Shown here piece by piece: positions 1 to 3,870 of a DNA stretch of 5,182 nucleotides. This stretch comes from Alistipes sp. CAG:268. GTDB lineage: Bacteria; Bacteroidota; Bacteroidia; Bacteroidales; Rikenellaceae. The notes under the pieces were generated by a model. That model was not told the DNA's origin, ran no database searches, and was given only the letters and a program-made list of their open reading frames with translations. The stretch is from positions 64,291-69,472 of the forward strand of contig FR891970.1 of assembly GCA_000434235.1 (NCBI GenBank). The letters run 5' to 3'. Each line of letters begins with the position of its first letter. The stretch's first letter is position 1. Both the position numbers and the translations under genes were made by a program.

Positions 1-89
1 CGAACACGACGCTGCGCTACGAAATCGAGCTGGTCGGCGTCGAGAAATACGGCGATTGGTCGCGGCGCAACAATTTGCGTAGAAAATAG
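1..89 (+). CDS. FKBP-type peptidyl-prolyl isomerase, C-terminal fragment (5' end outside window)
   Basis: Reading from base 3, the frame encodes 28 residues (NTTLRYEIELVGVEKYGDW... ending LRRK) and stops with TAG at 87-89. The segment NTTLRYEIELVGVE matches the last beta strand of the FKBP fold and closely parallels NEALEFEVELIDV in the complete FKBP gene just downstream. It would therefore be the end of a prolyl cis-trans isomerase that helps fold proteins, probably in the envelope. The tail after the domain is short and basic. Two FKBP genes in the same direction suggest a tandem paralogous pair, but the downstream gene has its own -7 box, so a shared transcript is not required. Signal peptide, active site and length cannot be seen. 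The family call rests only on this short C-terminal match. Confidence 0.7.
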   Translation, partial: NTTLRYEIELVGVEKYGDWSRRNNLRRK

Positions 90-120
90 AATAAAAAAGT
101 GATCGGAAACGTATTTTTTA

Positions 121-128
121 TATCTTTG
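121..128 (+). promoter_or_regulatory. Bacteroidota -7 promoter box for the FKBP gene
   Basis: TATCTTTG fits the Bacteroidota -7 consensus TAnnTTTG and lies 51 nt upstream of the ATG, after an A/T-rich stretch. No clear TTG -33 element sits 19-21 nt upstream, so the promoter is supported only by the -7 box and its position. The leader has no Shine-Dalgarno sequence, which is normal in this phylum. Confidence 0.65.
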
Positions 129-179
129 TGCGATTTTAGTTTCGGAGCAAACATTTAATTCATACACTATTCAACGACA

Positions 180-1286
180 ATGAAAAAGATCATTTTTGCC
201 GCGACGCTCGCCGGCGCCGCGCTGCTGACCTCCTGCGGGGGCGGCAATGGCAAGGTGCAGATGGGCAGCCTGTCGGAGTTCGACTCGCTGTCGTATGCCC
301 TGGGTGCCAACATGGGTTTCGGCATCAGCTATGAGATGAAGGACATCCCGTTCGACTATGCCGTAGTGACGAAGGCTATCGAGGAGGGGGCGCTCAACAA
401 GGCTTCGCAGAAGCACGACGAGTCGCTCGAGATGTTGCGCGACTACTTCATGAACAAGCGCGGTGCCCGCATGCGTGCCATCGCCGAGAAGCGCGCCGAG
501 GCCGACAGCATCCGTCTGGCCGGCGGCGATTCCACGAAGGTGGAGTATCCCGCAGCCGATCCCGAGATGTTCGAGAGCGAGGAGGAGCGCGAGCAGATCT
601 CCTATGCATTCGGTAACGACATCGGTTACAACATCGTCCAGAGCGGCATGCCGATCCAGCTGGTATGGGTCAAGGAGGCGCTGCAGAACGTGATCGACAA
701 GAACCCGAAGATGCAGGAGGATGAGGTGAACCGCTACCTGCAGTACTACTTCATGGTAAAGCGTCCGGCCGAGAATGCCGAGGCTTCGAAGGCATGGCTC
801 GAGAAGATCGAGAAGAAGTCGGGGGTGAAGAAGACCGAGTCGGGTCTGCTCTACAAGATTACGAACGAGGGCGACACGACGGTCCGCGCCAAGGATCCGC
901 GTGACGTGGTCAAGGTGCACTATACGGGCCGTACGCGCGAGGGCAAGGTGTTCGACACCTCGAAGTTTGCCAACCGTCCGAAGGAGCAGCAGGAGATGCT
1001 CAAGCAGCAGCGTCCCGACGACTACGACAAGGATGAGCCGATCGAGTTCCCGCTCAACCGGGTGATCCCGGGATGGACCGAGGGCATGCAGCTTGTCGGC
1101 AAGGGCGGTACGATCACGCTGTGGATTCCGGCCGAGCTGGCCTATGGCGCCCGCGGTGCTGGCCGTGACATCGGCCCCAACGAGGCTCTGGAGTTTGAGG
1201 TTGAGCTCATCGACGTGACTCCCTATGTAGAGCCGGCTCCCGCCGATTCGACCGCTGCGGCTCCGGCCGTTGAGCCCGCGAAGTAG
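180..1286 (+). CDS. FKBP-type peptidyl-prolyl cis-trans isomerase, lipoprotein with duplicated N-terminal domain
   Basis: This 368-residue protein is a predicted envelope lipoprotein that should catalyse prolyl cis-trans isomerisation during folding of exported proteins. A signal peptide (MKK start, hydrophobic residues 4-16) ends in the lipobox LTSC, with Cys19 as the lipidated residue, followed by a Gly-rich linker. Residues 35-94 and 138-195 are two related helical segments (SYALGANMGF / SYAFGNDIGY and DYFMNKR / YYFMVKR), each like the single FkpA/Mip-type dimerisation domain. The FKBP catalytic domain spans about 215-346, with expected pocket residues Tyr248 (VHYTG), Phe258-Asp259 (FDTS), Val295-Ile296 and Trp299 (VIPGW), Tyr322 (AYG) and Phe339. 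A charged stretch at 262-286 lengthens the loop after FDTS. The tail is rich in Ala, Pro and Glu. The ATG at 180 is chosen because the signal peptide begins there, 51 nt after a -7 box. The paralogous fragment upstream suggests tandem duplication. Confidence 0.95.
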   Translation: MKKIIFAATLAGAALLTSCGGGNGKVQMGSLSEFDSLSYALGANMGFGISYEMKDIPFDYAVVTKAIEEGALNKASQKHDESLEMLRDYFMNKRGARMRAIAEKRAEADSIRLAGGDSTKVEYPAADPEMFESEEEREQISYAFGNDIGYNIVQSGMPIQLVWVKEALQNVIDKNPKMQEDEVNRYLQYYFMVKRPAENAEASKAWLEKIEKKSGVKKTESGLLYKITNEGDTTVRAKDPRDVVKVHYTGRTREGKVFDTSKFANRPKEQQEMLKQQRPDDYDKDEPIEFPLNRVIPGWTEGMQLVGKGGTITLWIPAELAYGARGAGRDIGPNEALEFEVELIDVTPYVEPAPADSTAAAPAVEPAK

Positions 1287-1304
1287 TTCGTTCGGAGATA
1301 CAAG

Positions 1305-1345
1305 ACAGAAACCGGATGCACGTGCCTCGTGCATCCGGTTCCTGT
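1305..1345 (+). terminator. Hairpin terminator after the FKBP gene
   Basis: Left arm 1305-1322 pairs with right arm 1328-1345 around a 5-nt loop (TGCCT). Seventeen of 18 positions pair, the exception being an A/C mismatch at 1309/1341. It begins 19 nt after the FKBP stop codon and is followed by a T-rich stretch (TTGTTCTT) rather than a clean T-run. On the minus strand the mismatch becomes a G-U pair, so the structure could also stop transcription from the other side. Confidence 0.75.
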
Positions 1346-1466
1346 TTGTTCTTCGGTCGGCTTTCCTTTCGACGGGTGTCGGCCGAAGAGCCCCTTCGGT
1401 GTTTGTGCGGCAGGTTTTTGTTCCTGTCCGCCGGTTGCGGCCTTGCCTTTGTGCCCCGGAGAAATA
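1346..1466. other. Gene-free, hairpin-rich spacer between convergent genes
   Basis: No reading frame here resembles a protein. Two further foldable segments lie between the flanking terminator hairpins. Positions 1351-1361 can pair with 1378-1388 (11 bp including two G-U pairs on the plus strand, 16-nt loop). Positions 1407-1414 can pair with 1423-1431 (8 bp with one bulged T, loop TTTTTGTT). CCGAAG at 1383-1388 could instead pair with CTTCGG at 1394-1399, so the first fold has a competitor. Whether these are extra terminators, part of a long 3' UTR or incidental cannot be told from sequence alone. Confidence 0.5.
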
Positions 1467-1502
1467 CGAACCCCGAAAACGGAATTCCGTTTCCGGGGTT
1501 CG
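1467..1502 (-). terminator. Hairpin terminator after the DUF3127 gene
   Basis: Arms 1467-1484 and 1485-1502 form an almost perfect palindrome (17 of 18 positions; a few central bases would open as a loop), lying 61 nt past the DUF3127 stop codon. The one irregular pair (1476/1493) is A/C on the plus strand but U-G on the minus strand, so the fold is uninterrupted only in minus-strand RNA. The minus-strand sequence after it is TATTTCTCC, only moderately T-rich. This suits termination of the minus-strand gene, possibly helped by other factors. Confidence 0.65.
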
Positions 1503-1563
1503 CTGTGTGCAGGCCATTCCGCTCGTGCGGGGCACGGCCCTGTTGCGGCGGCCGGTTCTGAAT

Positions 1564-1929
1564 TTAGAACGGCAGGTCGTCCACCTCGGCAGCCGGGGCC
1601 GATGCATAGCCGGGCTCCTCGGCAATCGGGGGCATGTCTGGCATCGGTGCCGGTGCGGGCTCCTGCTTGGGCTGGATGCGCCAGGCCCGGATGTCGGTAT
1701 ACCAGCGGCCGTTGTATTCGCGCGACTCGATGTTCACCGAAACGGTGTAGGTCGCCCCTTCGCGCAGCCGGGCCACGTCGTCGGGCTTGTTGAAGAACGT
1801 CACGCAGATCTTGCGGGTGAACGAACCTTCGTTCATCTCGAAGACCACATCCTGGCGCTGCCATTCGCCGCGGGCCGAAGTGCCTTTCGTCACGGGCATT
1901 ATTTTGTACACGGTACCTTCGAATTCCAT
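1564..1929 (-). CDS. DUF3127 family protein, probable OB-fold with SSB-like C-terminal tip
   Basis: This 121-residue protein begins MEFEGTVYKIMPV and matches the Bacteroidota DUF3127 family, whose function is not established to my knowledge. Residues 1-87 hold alternating beta-type segments with GTSARGEWQRQDVVFE (16-31), CVTFF (42-46), SVNIESREYNGRWYTDIRAWR (64-84, family hallmark). Residues 88-115 are a Pro/Ala/Glu linker, and the protein ends EVDDLPF. That layout of a compact beta domain, flexible linker and acidic tip ending in Pro-Phe resembles single-stranded DNA-binding protein, whose DDDIPF tip recruits repair proteins; nucleic-acid binding is therefore an inference. An in-frame TTG at 1954-1956 would add nine residues, but it lies inside the -7 box and cannot be on the transcript, so the ATG at 1927-1929 is the start. 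The gene has its own promoter and terminator. Confidence 0.92.
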   Translation of the reverse strand: MEFEGTVYKIMPVTKGTSARGEWQRQDVVFEMNEGSFTRKICVTFFNKPDDVARLREGATYTVSVNIESREYNGRWYTDIRAWRIQPKQEPAPAPMPDMPPIAEEPGYASAPAAEVDDLPF

Positions 1930-1953
1930 AATCTCTGTTTTTTTGTTTGTCGG

Positions 1954-1961
1954 CAAAGATA
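1954..1961 (-). promoter_or_regulatory. Bacteroidota -7 promoter box for the DUF3127 gene
   Basis: On the minus strand this reads TATCTTTG, a full match to TAnnTTTG, 24 nt upstream of the ATG at 1929. Transcription would start about 6-8 nt downstream, leaving a short A-rich leader. No convincing TTG lies 19-21 nt upstream. The box overlaps the in-frame TTG that an automatic caller might choose as start. Confidence 0.75.
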
Positions 1962-1995
1962 CGAAAAAAACGGGAGAAACCCCGGCCGCATGTGG

Positions 1996-2036
1996 AAAAA
2001 AGGAATCCGGCGGCGAATTCGTTCGCCGCCGGATTC
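1996..2036 (-). terminator. Intrinsic terminator after the CAU tRNA
   Basis: Arms 2003-2017 and 2022-2036 form a perfect 15-bp GC-rich stem closed by a 4-nt loop. On the minus strand the stem is followed directly by CC and six T (1996-2001), a textbook intrinsic terminator. It starts 6 nt beyond the tRNA 3' end, so the tRNA is probably a single-gene transcript separated from DUF3127. Confidence 0.92.
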
Positions 2037-2041
2037 ACCGG

Positions 2042-2115
2042 TGGGCCCAGAGGGGCATGATCCCACGACCTTCGGATTATGAGTCCGCTGCTCTGACCAA
2101 CTGAGCTATGGGCCC
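2042..2115 (-). tRNA. tRNA with CAU anticodon (elongator Met, or Ile2 if lysidine-modified)
   Basis: A 74-nt cloverleaf reads on the minus strand. The acceptor stem is GGGCCCA/TGGGCCC with A73, the D arm GCTC..GAGC, and the anticodon stem-loop GCGGA-CTCATAA-TCCGA puts CAT at 2081-2079. The variable loop is AGGTC. The T arm is GTGGG-ATCATGC-CCCTC: it lacks the usual TTCrA loop (A54 and T58 replace T54 and A58) and has a T-T mismatch at 50-64. The 27-43 pair is G-A, also mismatched. CCA is not encoded. The full 7-bp acceptor stem beginning with a G-C pair excludes initiator tRNA. Met and Ile(CAU) share this anticodon and cannot be separated with certainty here. It has its own promoter and terminator. 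Confidence 0.93.
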
Positions 2116-2144
2116 TGCCGCGGCCGGATGACCGCTTCGGAGCG

Positions 2145-2175
2145 CAAAGATACGAAAACAATTCGTATTTCGCAA
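2145..2175 (-). promoter_or_regulatory. Promoter of the CAU tRNA (-33 TTG and -7 TATCTTTG)
   Basis: On the minus strand TTG (2175-2173), a 20-nt spacer, and TATCTTTG (2152-2145) match the Bacteroidota two-part promoter. The -7 box ends 29 nt upstream of the tRNA 5' end. The spacer contains an inverted repeat (TACGAA 2151-2156 and TTCGTA 2162-2167, 5 nt apart) that partly overlaps the -7 box. Confidence 0.8.
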
Positions 2176-2314
2176 TGCGCGGCGGGATTTTACCTCCGAT
2201 CCCTTCGTAACGCTCGGGGACTCTCTGTTCGGGAGCGTCTTCCGCCTCCGTTTCACGCCAGTGCGGGGGGCTTGGCCGCGGTCGTGCCCCGGGGTGCGGT
2301 GTTGTCGGCTGATG

Positions 2315-2338
2315 CTCTGCGGCATTACCGCCGGAGAG
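2315..2338. other. Hairpin in the rpmE2 upstream region
   Basis: CTCTGCGGC (2315-2323) pairs with GCCGGAGAG (2330-2338) around a 6-nt loop (ATTACC), with 8 of 9 positions paired and one G/G mismatch. It lies 57 nt upstream of the rpmE2 -7 box, so it is outside the predicted rpmE2 transcript. No T-run follows on the plus strand. Role unknown. Confidence 0.35.
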
Positions 2339-2372
2339 TTGGACGAAAAGTTGAAAAAAAGTCCGCAGGGTG

Positions 2373-2402
2373 TTGTTTGTTGCAAATAAATTCGTACCTT
2401 TG
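2373..2402 (+). promoter_or_regulatory. Promoter of rpmE2 (-33 TTG and -7 TACCTTTG)
   Basis: TTG at 2373-2375, or the overlapping TTTG at 2376-2379, precedes TACCTTTG at 2395-2402 by about 19 or 15 nt; the first fits the usual spacing. Transcription should start near 2408, giving a roughly 30-nt A-rich leader before the ATG at 2439. Confidence 0.8.
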
Positions 2403-2438
2403 TCGCGCTTAAGCATTAACCAAAAACAAAAACGACAA

Positions 2439-2708
2439 ATGAAAAAGGGTATTCATCCGGAAAATTATCGTTTGGTGGCGTTCAAGGACATGTCCAACGA
2501 CCACGTGTTTTTGTGTCGGTCCGCCGTTTCGACAAAAGAAACCATCGAGGTGAACGGCGAAACCTATCCCGTGTATAAGATGGAAATTTCCAACACGTCT
2601 CACCCGTTCTACACCGGTAAGATGAAGTTGGTAGACACCGCTGGTCGCGTCGATAAGTTTATGAGCCGCTACGCAAAACGCTACGATAAGAAGAACGCTG
2701 CGAAGTAG
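2439..2708 (+). CDS. rpmE2: 50S ribosomal protein L31, type B
   Basis: The 89-residue product is a component of the large ribosomal subunit, located at the central protuberance and contacting the 30S subunit. It has the L31 hallmarks MKKGIHPENY at the start, SNTSHPFYTGK (51-61) and GRVDKF (69-74), and a basic C-terminus. It lacks the paired CxxC zinc ligands of the type A protein (only Cys26 is present), which identifies the zinc-free type B form normal in this phylum. The start at 2439 is chosen over upstream in-frame codons because homology begins there and the earlier codons overlap the promoter. It is a single-gene unit with its own promoter and a strong terminator 20 nt after the stop. 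Confidence 0.97.
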   Translation: MKKGIHPENYRLVAFKDMSNDHVFLCRSAVSTKETIEVNGETYPVYKMEISNTSHPFYTGKMKLVDTAGRVDKFMSRYAKRYDKKNAAK

Positions 2709-2728
2709 GACGCTTCCGAGCGAGAAAT

Positions 2729-2765
2729 AACGGACCGCAATCAAATTGCGGTCCGTTGTTTTTTT
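2729..2765 (+). terminator. Intrinsic terminator of rpmE2
   Basis: Arms 2729-2740 and 2746-2757 form a perfect 12-bp stem (AACGGACCGCAA) with a 5-nt loop (TCAAA). A G and seven T follow (2758-2765). This is a classical intrinsic terminator isolating rpmE2 from the downstream lipoprotein gene. Confidence 0.95.
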
Positions 2766-2808
2766 ACGGAGCCCTTCAAAAAATCGTACACGTAAAGGGA
2801 TTTATTTC

Positions 2809-2816
2809 TATATTTG
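2809..2816 (+). promoter_or_regulatory. Bacteroidota -7 promoter box for the coiled-coil lipoprotein
   Basis: TATATTTG matches TAnnTTTG and lies 44 nt upstream of the ATG at 2861. No clear TTG is present at the -33 position. Because the box is inside an open frame extending upstream to 2756, it rules out the longer protein start. Confidence 0.65.
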
Positions 2817-2860
2817 CGGCCGAAAGCAATAAGTTATTCGATCTTAGCAAGTTTCATGTT

Positions 2861-3736
2861 ATGAAAAAAATGCTGGAACGTCTCGCGCCCGTATTCCTGG
2901 GCGCACTCCTGCTGGCTTCGTGTGCCGGCAAACAGAAGCAGGCGATCATCGCCGAAACCGATCATGAGCGCGATTCGCTGACGTCGGTCATCCGGGCGAA
3001 GGATTCGCTCATCAATCTCGTCTTCTCGGACATCAATGCCATTTCGGAGAATCTGGCGATCATCAAGTCGCGCGAGAACCTGATCACCGTGGCCGGAGAG
3101 CAGGAGGGGACCCGCCGGCCCGTCGAGGAGATCAACAACGATATCGCCGCCATCGACCGTCTGCTGCAGGATAACCGCAAGAAGATCGAGTCGCTGGAGC
3201 GTTCGGCCGCGCAGTTGCGCAAGGCCAACCTGCGTATCGAGGGACTCGAGCGCATGATCGGCGATCTAGAAAGGCAACTCGGCGAGAAGCGTGACGAGGT
3301 GGCCCGTCTGCGCGAAGACCTGACGCAGCGCGGTATCGAGGTCGAGCAGCTGACCGAGACGGTGGCCCGCCGCGAGGAGGAGGTCGAGACGCTCAGCAAC
3401 GAGAAGGTGGATCTCGAGAACCAGCTCAATACGGTCTATTACATCGTCGGCTCGGAGAAGGAGTTGCGCGATGCCCAGATCATCAACAAGCAGGGCTTTA
3501 TCGGCCGCACCCTGACCGTTGGCCGGGGCGGTAATACCGACAGCTTTACGCAGGGTGATTCGCGTCTGCTGACCGAGATTCCCGTAGGGCACCGTCGAGT
3601 AACGGTCGTTTCGAGTCATCCCGAGGGATCTTACGAATTGGTTACGAATGCAGACAAGGTGGTCGAACAGTTGCGCATTCTTGATCCTACTCGCTTCTGG
3701 GAATCATCAAAAGTGCTGATTATAAGCTATAAATAA
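2861..3736 (+). CDS. Coiled-coil envelope lipoprotein (possibly Cbp1-like)
   Basis: The 291-residue product starts with a type II signal peptide (MKKMLERLAPVFLGALLL) and lipobox LASC, so Cys21 should be lipidated and the protein anchored in the envelope. Residues about 88-192 are a long coiled coil with heptad-like Leu/Ile and many Glu, Arg and Lys (LERMIGDLERQLGEKRDEVA, 129-148). The C-terminal 100 residues (YYIVGSEKELRDAQIINKQG near 193, EIPVGHRRVTVVSSHPEGSYEL at 239-260, LDPTRFWESSKVLIISY near the end) form a globular domain common in Bacteroidota lipoproteins. As I recall, relatives are annotated as Cbp1-family collagen-binding adhesins after a Bacteroides fragilis protein; I cannot confirm that function and treat it as tentative. 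The chosen start carries the signal peptide and follows the -7 box. A terminator follows, so it appears monocistronic. Confidence 0.88.
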   Translation: MKKMLERLAPVFLGALLLASCAGKQKQAIIAETDHERDSLTSVIRAKDSLINLVFSDINAISENLAIIKSRENLITVAGEQEGTRRPVEEINNDIAAIDRLLQDNRKKIESLERSAAQLRKANLRIEGLERMIGDLERQLGEKRDEVARLREDLTQRGIEVEQLTETVARREEEVETLSNEKVDLENQLNTVYYIVGSEKELRDAQIINKQGFIGRTLTVGRGGNTDSFTQGDSRLLTEIPVGHRRVTVVSSHPEGSYELVTNADKVVEQLRILDPTRFWESSKVLIISYK

Positions 3737-3764
3737 AGCAATGGGCCGGAAGGTCCGTGCCTGG

Positions 3765-3793
3765 ATCCCCGCCTGAATACGGCGGGGATTTTT
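3765..3793 (+). terminator. Intrinsic terminator of the coiled-coil lipoprotein gene
   Basis: ATCCCCGCC (3765-3773) and GGCGGGGAT (3781-3789) form a perfect 9-bp stem around a 7-nt loop. The T that ends the right arm runs into four more T (3789-3793). It starts 29 nt after the stop codon. Confidence 0.93.
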
Positions 3794-3815
3794 GGTTTGA
3801 GGTTTCGGGTTGATA

Positions 3816-3845
3816 TTGCAGGTTTCGTTTTTTTTCGTATTTTTG
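3816..3845 (+). promoter_or_regulatory. Promoter of the AraC-family gene
   Basis: TTG (3816-3818), a 19-nt T-rich spacer and TATTTTTG (3838-3845) match the Bacteroidota promoter pattern. The -7 box ends only 25 nt before the ATG, so the leader should be under 20 nt. No operator-like repeat is evident beside it. Confidence 0.75.
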
Positions 3846-3870
3846 TTCGAAAAAAGTTTTTTGCCTTTAT

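Larger units (their letters stand above)
2116..2438. other. Gene-free divergent region between the CAU tRNA and rpmE2
   Basis: This region holds the tRNA promoter at the left end and the rpmE2 promoter and leader at the right end. In between (about 2180-2370) it is GC-rich with no credible coding frame: the open frames run through promoters or the tRNA and have no recognisable composition. Foldable segments are ACGCTC (2210-2215) with GAGCGT (2233-2238), and the hairpin at 2315-2338. I see no riboswitch or repeat that I recognise. Confidence 0.6.

Noticed and set aside
171..1625. Long 484-codon open frame on the minus strand
   Set aside because: It is antisense to the clearly real FKBP gene and reads through both convergent hairpins and the end of the DUF3127 gene. 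The composition is low-quality (Arg/Leu-rich) and arises from the GC-rich codon bias of the plus strand.
1270..2082. 270-codon open frame on the plus strand
   Set aside because: It overlaps terminators, the DUF3127 gene on the other strand and part of the tRNA, and has no recognisable domain.
2077..2412. Open frames on both strands between the tRNA and rpmE2
   Set aside because: They include tRNA sequence or promoter boxes, have no recognisable domain and no plausible start context.
1223..2416. 397-codon open frame on the minus strand
   Set aside because: It runs through the CAU tRNA, its terminator, and the DUF3127 gene in another frame. The stretch SSVGQSSGLIIRRSWDHAP is translated tRNA.
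2756..2860. N-terminal extension of the coiled-coil lipoprotein
   Set aside because: The extension begins in the rpmE2 terminator and contains the -7 box TATATTTG. The signal peptide starts only at the ATG at 2861.
2962..3619. Minus-strand open frames within the lipoprotein gene
   Set aside because: They are Ser/Arg/Leu-rich antisense shadows of the coiled-coil repeats.
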